Source: Streptomyces aureus (GTDB lineage: Bacteria > Actinomycetota > Actinomycetes > Streptomycetales > Streptomycetaceae). From it: a DNA stretch of 64,000 bases. Under the pieces are notes generated by a model. That model had not been told where the DNA came from, ran no database searches, and saw nothing but the letters and a program-made list of their open reading frames with translations. Within the stretch, counting starts at the first letter, position 1; each line of letters starts with the position of its first letter. The position numbers were made by a program, and so were the translations under genes. Positions 44,551 to 54,400 of this stretch are shown in pieces. The stretch spans positions 186,001 to 250,000 of the forward strand of contig NZ_JNZD01000021.1 in assembly GCF_000725495.1 (NCBI RefSeq). Reading direction: 5' to 3'.

Positions 44551-46818
44551 CTACAGAGACAGTCCCCAGGGTGCTGCCGGCGTGCCGTCAGCCATGAGCC
44601 CGTCATGGGCGATTGCCTGGGCACGAGGTGGGTCATCGGGGAAAAGTTGGGGACCCAGCAGGCCCTCGGTGATGACGGTGTAGTCGCCCGCGTCCGCGGC
44701 TTTCAACAGCCAACGCTGAGCCTCCTGTACATTGCCTCGGGCAGCGGCGAGAGTACCGAGGTCACGTCGGGCTGCTCCGAGGTCTAGTGCAGCGAACTGC
44801 AGCAGGGTGTCTACCTCTTGTGGCATGTCGGCTGCATCACGTCCCTCCGCCAGCACCCTTGCCAGCTCGAGCGCCGCCCCAGCATTTCCGTCCGCGGCCA
44901 GAAGCCGCAGCACGCCGGTTGCGAGTCGGCGATCGCGGATACCTCTGGTCAGCAGTGGCTTGATTGCTTGGTGTACCGCCCGACCGCGCCCTTCTCGTCG
45001 AGCCCGGCTCAACATGCACAGCGCTTCGCGCGACCGATCCGGCCAGAGGTGGCGGAAGAGGTCTGCGAATCCTGAGGTGCTGGAGGCTGCCCACTCCTGG
45101 CGCGCGGATTCGGCTGCTGCGGGCTGGCCCCTGTCGTCCAGGTAGGAGAACAGATCGTGAGCTGCGTTGGGGTCATTGGCTTCCACGCCCGCCCGGAGGA
45201 TGGCAAGTGCCAAGTGGCCGGCCCCGGCCTGTGCCAGTTTGGTGGGCCAGTGCGCCAATCTGGGAACGACGTCGAAAGCCTGGGAAGCCAGGGTACGTAG
45301 GGCCTCACCGCGCGCGGTCACGATGTGTTCCACAGCGTCCAGTGCAGCAGCATCGCCGTCGGCAGCCTGCAAGAGCGTTGTCACCAATGCCGGGAGCTTC
45401 GTGGGTTCCTGCGGATCGCGGTGCTCCAGTGCAGCAGCGTCGGTGAATCGGCCTTGATGCTCGTACAGCTCCTGCAGATGCGGGACGGCATGGGCGTCGC
45501 CTGCATCCACCGCAGCCGTCAAGAGACTCTCGGCGATCGCTGCCCGTTCGTCGCCGTACTCGACAGGAATTTGCGAGGTGTGCATCGCAGCCAGGATCCA
45601 CCCCAGTTCGGTTTGGCTACTTCCGCCATCGCTGATCGTGGTTAGCGCATCGCGGAGTTCGTCGAGCCCTTGGCGGGTTTTGATCCGCTCGGTCTCGCTG
45701 TAGAGGAAGCAGAGTCCCTCGAAGCCCTCGGTCGTACAGCCCCGGCGGATCGCTTCCTGGTACAGACCGGCGGCGATGGCGAAGCGACCACGGGTCGTGG
45801 CGGCCATCGCCAGCTCCGCCAAGGCGGTCCCCGGGACGGCAGGATGGCGGACAGCTTCCCAGAAGGTTCCTGGGGGTGCTGTGAATCTGCGGCGTTCTGC
45901 CAGGTGATCTTCTAGGTAGTCGTCGAGTCCGCACAGACCGGGTGCGGGACCCATGCCGCTAGCGTCCAGTACTGCCGGCAGGGCGCAGGCAACGTTTTGG
46001 ACCTTGTGCTGAGCCCATTCAAGGCCCACGTCGCGCCATTCGGGTGTGACCTCGAGGCGCTCTTTCTGGGTGAGGTAGCCCGGTGTTGCCTCCTGCAGGA
46101 CTTCCAGAGGCAGAGGACCGTGCAGTCCCAGTCGGCGGGCGTCGGCAGCGGCAGTGACCAACGCCCGTCCCACTGCGCAATCGGACTGCTCGTAGCGGCG
46201 CATCAGATCCACTGCGGCTGCGAGCGTCTGGCACAGATTGCCGTCCCTTTGCGCACTGCGGACGGCTTGCCCCCAGGCCGGCTCGCCGACGGATGCCTCG
46301 GCGAACTCCTCCATCGCCTGGCCGGTGAACTGATCGGAGACAGGGAACAGATGCGCCTGCGACAACAATGCCCGGGCTTGTGTGTGACGGTCCGGCCGAT
46401 CGTGACGGGGTGGGGCGGTAAGGGCTTCGTGGCGTGATGTCCAGATGGTGGCTACCACCACGATGTGCCGTCCAGAGTCCAGCAGCGCGTGCAGTGCCTC
46501 GGCTGCCGTCTCGCCGTCCTTGTCCGTCAGGGTGATGTGCAGATCATCGAGCCACAGCACCGTACGTTCCGCGATGGACCCAGAGGCCAGGCGAGTCAGT
46601 GCGCCGGCGGACTTGGGATAGAGCAGGTCCCAACCGGAAAGGCGCTCGACTACGGCTTCGTACGCAGCGCGCGTCTTTCCAGCGCAGGGGCCGCCCACCA
46701 GCACAGCAAGTCCGGTCTCCCCTGCCGCGAGTGTGCCGAGGTACGCGCGAAGTGCCGTGTCGTGTGCTCGCGGTACATACGGGGGTAGTCCGTCTCCGAC
46801 GGATGGGTGCACTCCCAA
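44551..46818 (-). CDS. STAND-type NTPase with TPR-like repeats
   Basis: 755 aa from TTG 46818. Walker A LAVLVGGPCAGKTRAAYEAV, Walker B ERTVLWLDDLHITLTDKD, sensor-like IVVVATIWTSRHEALTAP. The second half is built of TPR/SEL1-like pairs (GLYQEAIRRGCTTEGFEGLC, LLAADGNAGAALELARVLAE, EAQRWLLKAADAGDYTVITE). The frame stays open upstream (ELRDLTVNASNGGHATGIHN) for ~200 bp without a standard start. A start at ATG 46995 in the adjacent frame would fit if a base were missing in the poly-C run near 46980. Probable immune-sensor-like ATPase. Confidence 0.8.
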   Translation of the reverse strand: MGVHPSVGDGLPPYVPRAHDTALRAYLGTLAAGETGLAVLVGGPCAGKTRAAYEAVVERLSGWDLLYPKSAGALTRLASGSIAERTVLWLDDLHITLTDKDGETAAEALHALLDSGRHIVVVATIWTSRHEALTAPPRHDRPDRHTQARALLSQAHLFPVSDQFTGQAMEEFAEASVGEPAWGQAVRSAQRDGNLCQTLAAAVDLMRRYEQSDCAVGRALVTAAADARRLGLHGPLPLEVLQEATPGYLTQKERLEVTPEWRDVGLEWAQHKVQNVACALPAVLDASGMGPAPGLCGLDDYLEDHLAERRRFTAPPGTFWEAVRHPAVPGTALAELAMAATTRGRFAIAAGLYQEAIRRGCTTEGFEGLCFLYSETERIKTRQGLDELRDALTTISDGGSSQTELGWILAAMHTSQIPVEYGDERAAIAESLLTAAVDAGDAHAVPHLQELYEHQGRFTDAAALEHRDPQEPTKLPALVTTLLQAADGDAAALDAVEHIVTARGEALRTLASQAFDVVPRLAHWPTKLAQAGAGHLALAILRAGVEANDPNAAHDLFSYLDDRGQPAAAESARQEWAASSTSGFADLFRHLWPDRSREALCMLSRARREGRGRAVHQAIKPLLTRGIRDRRLATGVLRLLAADGNAGAALELARVLAEGRDAADMPQEVDTLLQFAALDLGAARRDLGTLAAARGNVQEAQRWLLKAADAGDYTVITEGLLGPQLFPDDPPRAQAIAHDGLMADGTPAAPWGLSL

Positions 46819-47018
46819 TTGCCCAGCAGTCCACGACAGCAGCGCTCGTGGGGTCTCCAGGGGCAGTGGTTGGTCGGAGCGTGAGTAGTAGTACCGCCTG
46901 TAATCGTTGTGGATGCCGGTGGCATGGCCGCCGTTGGAGGCATTGACTGTTAGGTCACGCAGCTCGGCGGGTGGGGGAGGGGGCTGGACCGCATGGCCAC
47001 TTCTTTCACCGGACGGGG

Positions 47019-47489
47019 TCAGCCCTTGTTCGAGTCCGGCTGCGGAGGGGTGCCGATCGATGCACCGCCAGTGATGACGGCGGCGGCAATCGAACCTTGA
47101 TCGGCTCTGATGTTGACTTGATCTGCGGCCACGCCGCCTGCTCCTGCTGATTTCGCAGATCCCCGCCCCTGCGCGGCTTCCTGGACTGCTTCAACGGCGG
47201 CGGTCAGCTGCGCGGCGAAGCTTTCGTCGCCTTCGGCCACGTCGGCAAGAGCATCCTCGACCTGCCGCTGCGTACGGTCTTTGAGCTGGGGCAGACCTTC
47301 GTCAGCCTCCTTGCGCAGCTGGGTGAGCACCCTGTCGGTACCAAGCGCTTGGTCAACCACCCCGGACAGCTTGTCAAGCGCAGCATCAAGAGCATGGTCG
47401 ACCTCGCCGTCGACTCGCTTCCCTACCCGCGATGCCTTCTTGAACAGCCACGTCGCCGCGAGTGACGTGGCGACGGCAATTTCGATCAT
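47019..47489 (-). CDS. Small TM/coiled-coil partner of the STAND NTPase
   Basis: 156 aa, ATG 47489. N-terminal hydrophobic helix (MIEIAVATSLAATWLFKKAS), acidic coiled coil (DGEVDHALDAALDKLSGVVD, EDALADVAEGDESFAAQLTA), and a C-terminal Gly/Ala strand segment (DQVNIRADQGSIAAAVITGG). The last segment resembles TVNASNGGHATGIHN just before the NTPase, so the two may share an effector-associated strand module. It lies directly upstream of the NTPase, same strand. Function unknown. Confidence 0.6.
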   Translation of the reverse strand: MIEIAVATSLAATWLFKKASRVGKRVDGEVDHALDAALDKLSGVVDQALGTDRVLTQLRKEADEGLPQLKDRTQRQVEDALADVAEGDESFAAQLTAAVEAVQEAAQGRGSAKSAGAGGVAADQVNIRADQGSIAAAVITGGASIGTPPQPDSNKG

Positions 47490-48447
47490 GAAGCTTCCCC
47501 GGAAACAGTTGGTTGAACAGGACCGTAGCGCGTTCTGTGCATCCGTCAGGGAAGAACATCACAAACGTGCCCAGGACCGGTACAGGTCCTGGCCGGGGTT
47601 CGCGCGGGCATCGGCTCGGACCCGGGTGCGCGCTGCGGGGGTCGTCGAGCTGCTCGCCGCTGGGATGGTGGTTTGTGGAAAGCGGCGTGGGACCGGGTTC
47701 GTGCTCGGCGCCCGCCGCTTGCCTGGTGAGAAGCTGGTGGCTGCCCGGCGCGGGGATGTTGGCCCTCCGGAGAGGTTGCCACGGCCTCAGTTTGCTGCTG
47801 CGGTCGCGCCCAACGCCCCTTGGTACCGTCCTCGCAGACCACGCCGGGTTGGCCGGCCGCCTTCGGGCCCATCTCGGGTGGCGAAAGAGCAGCAACGCCT
47901 ACCACTGAGCCCGTTGGTCTCGAAACTTCCTCCGTGTGCACTGGCCCGTGACGCATCGTGGGTGCGCAGAACATCTATATCCTCTGAGGTTGCTCCCGTG
48001 GATTCTCGTAGACCGAAATCCGCCGACAGGGCGAAGGGCGAAGCCACCGAATAGTCGAACGCTTTATCGAATATCCGGGGGTGGAGGACGTTGCTCGACA
48101 GTCGCGTGCAGGGCTTCGGATCATTCTTGAACATGGCCGAATCGAAACCGAAAAGCGGCGGCGGCAAAGACTGCGACTACGCCCTTCATGCGCTGCTCCT
48201 GTGAGCTTCATGCCCTGCTGGGGTAGTCGTCAGTGCAGCTCAAGTGCGATCCAGGCGGACCACGTCGAGGGAGAGTGCGACGTGGCACTTGATCATTCTG
48301 AACAGGAAGGATGCGATGCATTTGCGTCGCATACGGCCTGACAGGTGCTCCCTTAATTGACGCTTTCCCCGGAGCATTGTCGGTGGTGGCGTCTACCTTC
48401 CAAAGGAGGCGTAGGGCAAGCGTGCTTGGCGTCGTGGAGGGGGAGCG
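47490..48447. other. Long stretch without a recognisable gene
   Basis: About 950 bp between the NTPase pair and the Wadjet operon. Several 100-250-aa open frames on both strands, none with consistent family features or a good start. Base composition drops in AT content variability near 48060-48350 (cgaatatccg, gaatagtcgaacgctttatc), suggesting promoter or decayed DNA. Confidence 0.4.
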
Positions 48448-50073
48448 GTGTCATCAGAAGAAGAAATGCCCGCCGTGACCGGCAGCGTGACCGACGCGCG
48501 TAAGGCCGTGGGATATCTGGTGCGGCCCGAGTCCGGTGAATACATCGCGATCATGGATGTGTTGGAGGGGTCGGTGACCGACCTGACGGTCGCCGAAATC
48601 GCTGCGGCGGTGGTGGTTGGTGGAACGCGCCTGGACGCACGTCTGGTGGAGACGCGCCTGGACGCGCTGAAGGACATGGGTGCGGTCTCGATTAGGACGG
48701 ACACCAGCCACGCACGCCGCTACGCCGAGATCCTGCCCCGCAACTGGCGCTACACCGCCAGCCCCACGGGCCGGCACGTTCAGCGCTTCTACCGCCAGGT
48801 CCTGGCCGGCACGGTCACCGCGCGGGAAATCCCGATCGCATCACTCAGCCGCATCGTTTCCCACCTCGAGCAGCTCGCAGCTGCCCTGGATACGGCCCAG
48901 CCCGATGCAGGCCTCCTCGACGCCGCCGTGCTGGATGCGGTGGGGTCGGTGTTCACCAGCCACGACGACCTCGATGCCGCACTGGTCGGCGCCGAGGACG
49001 CGCTGATCGGCCTTGCCGACCGGTTCGACCTGGACGAGGAGCGCACCAGCGACCTGAAGGGCCTGCTGGTCGACTACGCCACCCGCGTGGGGGCCGAACT
49101 CGACTCCGGATCCGCCCGGGCTGCCGCAGCACTCGTGTTCCTGCGGCCGTGGTTCGGCCACCTGTCCCAGGCAGCCGTCGATGCCTCCCAGGCGCGCGAC
49201 CTCATCGCCGCCGGCGCGCTCAGCGCCTCCCGCGGCGGCCGCAGGGAGGACTGGGAAGGACTGTGCGCGTGGTTCGATGCCCGCACCGGGCGGGCCGCAC
49301 GGTTCTCGCTGCGACTGGTGCGGGCGCTGCCGGGCATGCACGCCAACCTGCGCCGACTGCACTCCTCGGCCGGTACCGCCTCCACCCGCAGCCGCGCTCT
49401 GGCCCTGGCCCGTGCCGTGCTGACCCCGGACATCGGGGTGCAGATCTTCCAAGCCTCGGTCGGCGATCACCCCTGGCGGAAGCTCTATGGCCAGGTGGAC
49501 GAAGACGACCGGGGCCGCAACCCCTCCTGGCGCGACGGAGGGCAGGTGCCCGTGCCCACGCTGCTGCGTACCGCGGGTCGGTCCGGCCCGCGCGGCAGGG
49601 GCGCCGCACCGCGCGACGACACCGCGGCCAAAGCCCAAGTCGCCGAGGCCCGGGCACGCCGCGAAGCCGGACACCGAAAGGCGCTCGCCGCAGTCCTGGC
49701 CGCGCTTCCTAGCCAGCAGCTGGACGAAGCTGCCGCCCGGGCCGCACTCGCCGCCCTGATGGCCGCCGCCCGCACTGGCGCCACCGGGCCACGGCGCACC
49801 GGTACGAGCGGCGGTCTGGCCTGCACTCTCCTTCACACCGGCTCCGGCACCGGCGCCCTGATCGCCCCCACCTGGCGCGTGCTCCTGCCCGGACGCATCC
49901 CGCTCTTCCACCGGCCCGGCGAACGCCCCTCCGCCGAGGTCCTCGCCGCCCTTGCGGACACCACGACGACACCCGACCGATCGACACACGCCGCCTTGCG
50001 CATCACTCACTCCCGCCCCGACGCCCCCGACGCTGTTCTGCGGCCCATCTCCCGTCAGGAGGGTGCGGCATGA
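48448..50073 (+). CDS. jetA: Wadjet JetA (DUF2397, TIGR02677)
   Basis: 541 aa, GTG 48448 after ggagggggagcg. An N-terminal winged-helix region (YIAIMDVLEGSVTDLTVAEI, RLDALKDMGAVSIRTDTSH) and a helical core (FYRQVLAGTVTAREIPIAS, RIVSHLEQLAAALDTAQPD) are typical of DUF2397, the kleisin-like (MksF-type) subunit. It bridges the SMC-like JetC heads. Its stop overlaps jetB (ATGA at 50070-50073). The four-gene order DUF2397-DUF2398-TIGR02680-DUF2399 is the actinobacterial Wadjet type (type II as far as I recall). Confidence 0.88.
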   Translation: MSSEEEMPAVTGSVTDARKAVGYLVRPESGEYIAIMDVLEGSVTDLTVAEIAAAVVVGGTRLDARLVETRLDALKDMGAVSIRTDTSHARRYAEILPRNWRYTASPTGRHVQRFYRQVLAGTVTAREIPIASLSRIVSHLEQLAAALDTAQPDAGLLDAAVLDAVGSVFTSHDDLDAALVGAEDALIGLADRFDLDEERTSDLKGLLVDYATRVGAELDSGSARAAAALVFLRPWFGHLSQAAVDASQARDLIAAGALSASRGGRREDWEGLCAWFDARTGRAARFSLRLVRALPGMHANLRRLHSSAGTASTRSRALALARAVLTPDIGVQIFQASVGDHPWRKLYGQVDEDDRGRNPSWRDGGQVPVPTLLRTAGRSGPRGRGAAPRDDTAAKAQVAEARARREAGHRKALAAVLAALPSQQLDEAAARAALAALMAAARTGATGPRRTGTSGGLACTLLHTGSGTGALIAPTWRVLLPGRIPLFHRPGERPSAEVLAALADTTTTPDRSTHAALRITHSRPDAPDAVLRPISRQEGAA

Positions 50074-51425
50074 GGGAACAGACAAGCACCCGCACACCCG
50101 CCCCGACGCCTGCTGCCGGTCGTTCGCCGCGGCGCAAGGCCTGGCGGCCCGAGGCCGACGCCGAGGCGGCCGCGCTGCTGCGCCGTCTGGCAGCACGCTG
50201 CTGGCTCATCGGCGGCCGCGACGACGAACTCATTGCCGCGGTGCGCCGCAACGAGCACGCGCTGCGCTCCGCCGTCGCCCGACTGGGATGGGTACTGATC
50301 GTGGAGCGCGACCTGGTGCGCCTGCGTAAGAGCCCGCCCCCACGCCCCCAGGCATGGGCCGAACAGGGACCCACGCCTGCTGCCTGCTCGTGGTTCTTCC
50401 TGTTGCTGGCGGCCGCGGAGTCGATGCCCTCGCGCACGGGCGTAGGGCACCTGGTCACCCAGGCGCACGCGGCTGCTGCCGAGGCCGGACTGCCCGTGCG
50501 CCACGACATCACCGAGCGCAGGGCCGTCCTGGCCGCCCTGCACATGCTTGATGACCGTGGCGTGATCGAACGCCTCGACGGTGACCTCGACCGCTACCTC
50601 CACGACGACCAGGCGCCCGTCCTGCTGGCCATCCACCACACCCGACTGGCCTACGTCATCGCCAACCCCGGCACCCTCGACCCTGCCGCCGACCCACAGG
50701 CCTGGCTGAAGCAGGTACAGCGGGAGCCGGACGCCGCACGCCGGATGCGCCGCGCGCTCGTGGACGACACCTGTGTTCACACCGCACTGCTGGACGAGGC
50801 AGAGGCGCAGTGGCTGAGCCAACGGGTGCGCGGTGACGACGGAGGCCCGCTGGCCGACGCCTTCGGGCTCGTGCTCGAACGCCGGGCGGAGGGAGCGGCG
50901 TTCGTGGTCCCCGACGAAGCCTTCCGCCACCCCCATGAGCTCGGGCCGCTGACCTTCCCCGCGCCCGGAACCGTCGCCCATGCCGCACTGCTTCTTCTGG
51001 ACCATGCCGCCCTGCACGGCCATACCGACCACGCTCCCGGGCCGGGCTGGCGCGGGATGGGAGAGAAGGCTGTGGTGGAAGCTCTGACCGCGTTCGGTAC
51101 CCGCAACGCCGCCGGCCGCGGCGGCTGGGGCAGCGAGTACATCCAGGACCCGTCCCTGCTCGCCGGCAAGGTCCGCGACCTGCTGACCGGTACCCACCTG
51201 GCCCGGCTGATCCCCGCCGCCGCACCGGCCGGCGGGGAGGCGACTTTCATGTGGTGGTTCGCCCCCGCCACCGGCCGCTGGGCCGAAGAAGGCACTGCCC
51301 AGCCCAAGACCCCGCGCCCCCGCTCCCGGGCCGCCAGGCCAGCACCGCAACAGCCCCCAGCCCAGCAGGAAGGCCTGTTCGACGCGATGAACACCGACCG
51401 GGCCGCGGAGGAGCCCCCGGCATGA
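50070..51425 (+). CDS. jetB: Wadjet JetB (DUF2398, TIGR02678)
   Basis: 451 aa, ATG 50070. MksE-like KITE subunit: a tandem winged-helix layout with LVTQAHAAAAEAGLPVRHDI, AVLAALHMLDDRGVIERLDG, AQWLSQRVRGDDGGPLADAF and GMGEKAVVEALTAFGTRNAA. Together with JetA it loads onto the JetC coiled coil. Overlaps both neighbours by 4 nt, so the four proteins are made in fixed proportion. Confidence 0.88.
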   Translation: MREQTSTRTPAPTPAAGRSPRRKAWRPEADAEAAALLRRLAARCWLIGGRDDELIAAVRRNEHALRSAVARLGWVLIVERDLVRLRKSPPPRPQAWAEQGPTPAACSWFFLLLAAAESMPSRTGVGHLVTQAHAAAAEAGLPVRHDITERRAVLAALHMLDDRGVIERLDGDLDRYLHDDQAPVLLAIHHTRLAYVIANPGTLDPAADPQAWLKQVQREPDAARRMRRALVDDTCVHTALLDEAEAQWLSQRVRGDDGGPLADAFGLVLERRAEGAAFVVPDEAFRHPHELGPLTFPAPGTVAHAALLLLDHAALHGHTDHAPGPGWRGMGEKAVVEALTAFGTRNAAGRGGWGSEYIQDPSLLAGKVRDLLTGTHLARLIPAAAPAGGEATFMWWFAPATGRWAEEGTAQPKTPRPRSRAARPAPQQPPAQQEGLFDAMNTDRAAEEPPA

Positions 51426-54400
51426 GTGACATCCTCGACCTCGACTTCACCCAGCCCCCGACGCCCGCGCCGTCCGGCAACACCGGCCGCTTCGGCGGAC
51501 GCTGGCGGCTGATAGGCGCAGGGGCATCGAACGTGTGGCGCTACGGCGACCTGGACCTGGTCGCCCCCTCGGGCCGACTGCTGCTGCGCGGCCCCAACGG
51601 GACGGGCAAGACCACCGCGCTGGAAGCCCTGTGGCCCTACCTCCTCGATCTCAACGGAGCCAAACTGGCCGCCGGCAAGGCCCGCCCCACCACCTTGAAA
51701 CTCCTGATGAGCGAAGGCGCCCCCGCCAAGGGCCGCCGCTACGGATACCTGTGGCTGACCTTCGCCGCCCCGGACAGCGCGACGGCACCCGACCTGCCGG
51801 ACGAGGCGGCCGACAACGGCCGTGTGGTCAGCTTCGGAGCCCGGCTGCAGTACTCACCCAGCTCCACCCCCGCCGTCAAGGTCGTCCCCTTCATGGTCAC
51901 AGGCCGCCCGCTCGAAGATCTGGCGTTGCGCGGTCCCCACAACAGTGCCCTGGAACTCGAGGAGTTCACCAGCCGCGTCGAGGCCGCCGGCGGACGTGTC
52001 TTCGCCGAGCCCGAGGAGTACGTCGAAGAACTGGCCGGACGCATCTGGTCCACCACCGCAGGCGAACTGAGGCTGCTCGCCTCGCGGCTGCGGGAGGTCC
52101 GCAACCCCACCCTGCTGGGCGACGTCTCCCCAGCCGCGGCCGCCGACGCGCTGCGCCAGTCCCTGCCCGGGGTGGCCGAGGACGTCGTCACCGCCACCGC
52201 CGAAGCGCTCGCCGAATCCGACACCACCCGCGAGGCGTTCGCCCGAGACGCACACGCCGCCACCCTCCTGACAGAGTTCGCCCGCGTATGGAGCGGACAC
52301 GCCGTCGACGTCACCCGCACCGCCCAGAGCCACGCGCGCCACGCCCACGATGCCGCCGCCGCCCGCCAACGGGACGTCCACAAGCACACCGGCCTGCTGG
52401 AGAGGGCCACAGCCGAGGCCGAGCAGGCCGCAGAGGACGTCCAACGTCTGGAAGGCGACCGCGACCGGGCCCAGGCCGCTGTGCGCGCCATCGAGACCAG
52501 CGACGCCTACCGCTCCCACGGGCACGTCATGAGCCTGCGCAAACGGCTGCGCGCCGAACAGAAGACCGCAGCCGGCAGCTACGCCAGCCTGCATGAGGCC
52601 GCCCAGGACGCGATCCGGCAGACCGCGAACGGCCGCAACGCCCTCGACGAGGTCATCGGCGACATCCGCGAGACGCTGGCCGACGCAGAGGAGGCCGGGG
52701 GAGCGCCGGTGGCGTTGGAGACCCTGCTCGCCCACCATCCCCGGGCCCGCGTCACCCGTCGAGTCGCCGACCGCATGACCGATCCCGGTCCGGGCATCAC
52801 CCTCACCCACGACCGTGAGGGCCTCAACCGGCTCGCCGCCACGTGGACGGCCCACGCCCGCGAGCACCGTGCCACGGCTGACCGGGCCACCCTGGTCCTG
52901 CGCGACCATGACAGCGTGGCAGCCGCCGAAGAAGCTGCCAAGGTCGCACACCGCGCGGCAGCCGGTGCCGAGAGCGCCTACGACGAAGCCGTCCAAGCCC
53001 AGGACCGTGCCACCGCGGCGGCCCGATCGGCCGCCCGCCGGGTGCTCGGCGAGGTGACGCGGTGGGCGCAGGAGCATCCGGTGCTGCGGGGCCTGTACGA
53101 CCCAGCAGCCCCGGGCGGAGACCCGTCGCCGGTGTGGGACACACACGACGTCGACGCCCTCCAGCATGCGGAACCTGCCGCGGTCCGCGACCAGCTCACC
53201 GCCTGGGCTGAGGACGCCCTGCGCATCGCTGAACGGCTCGCCGCCAGCCACGACAGCGCGGCCGAACACCACCTCGCCACCGCAGCAGATCTCGAGAGCA
53301 CCGCAGCTCAATACCGCGCGCAGGCAGTCCAGTTGCGGTCGGGGCGGCTCCTGCCGCTGCCCCGGCCCAGCTGGGCCGGGGCGGGCGAGGACGACACCGC
53401 GCTCGGCAGTCTGTTGGAATGGCAGCCAGCCCTCGACGACGCCCCAGAGGCCAAGGCCTTGCTGGAGCTGGCCCTGGCCGCCTCCGGCATCCTCAGCGCC
53501 CACCTGCACGCGGGCGGCGCCACCAGCCACGCCTGGCACATCAGCCCCACCGGGACGGTCCAGGAACACAATCTGACCGCCGTCCTCGACATTGCCGACG
53601 GCCATCCGCACGCCGACCTCGCCCGCGCCGTCCTGCATCGCATTGCCCTGGCCGACACCACCACCCCCGACGAGGGCCGCCGGGACACGACAGCGCTCGT
53701 CATCGGACGCGACGGCACCTTCACCGCCGGCACCCTCGCCGCCCGCCCCGCCACCGCCCTGCACGCCACAGGCCAGCACATTCCGGCCGCCTCGCACGTC
53801 GGCGCCCGCACCCGCCTGACCCAGGCTCGCGCGCGAGCCGACGAGCTCGATACCGCCGCGCAGGAGCTGACCGACCATGCCGCCGCCGAGCGCCAGCTCG
53901 CCGCAGAGGCTCACCGCAAACGCGACGCCCTACGCGCCCAAGGATCCAGCTTCCCTCCGCAGAGCGAACTGACCACGGCCGAAGCCGAACGCGTCGGCAT
54001 GGCAAAGACGGCGCACGCACGCCACACCGTTGCCCAGACTCTGCGCCGGCAGGCCGACGACGCCACGAGCGAACACACCCGCCTGCGCACCGACTGGCAA
54101 ACCCGCGCCCGAAGCCTGCACCTGCCCGCCGACCCCGCCAGCCTGACCCGACTGATCGACACCAGCCACGCCGCGGCCCGAAAACTGAACGGCTGCGCAA
54201 CCCAGTTGACCAGCCGGCTGCTGCCCCGCCTCAAGCGCGTCATCGAGCAGACCCTGCCTGACGAGAGCGTCCTTGCCGAGCGCCTCGCCGCACTCCAGCA
54301 CGGCGCCCAGGACGCACACACCACCGTGCTCGAGACCCAGGCAGAACTCACCGAAGCCCAAGCCCACGGGGACGCCGACGACGCGGCCCGCCGCTACGAG

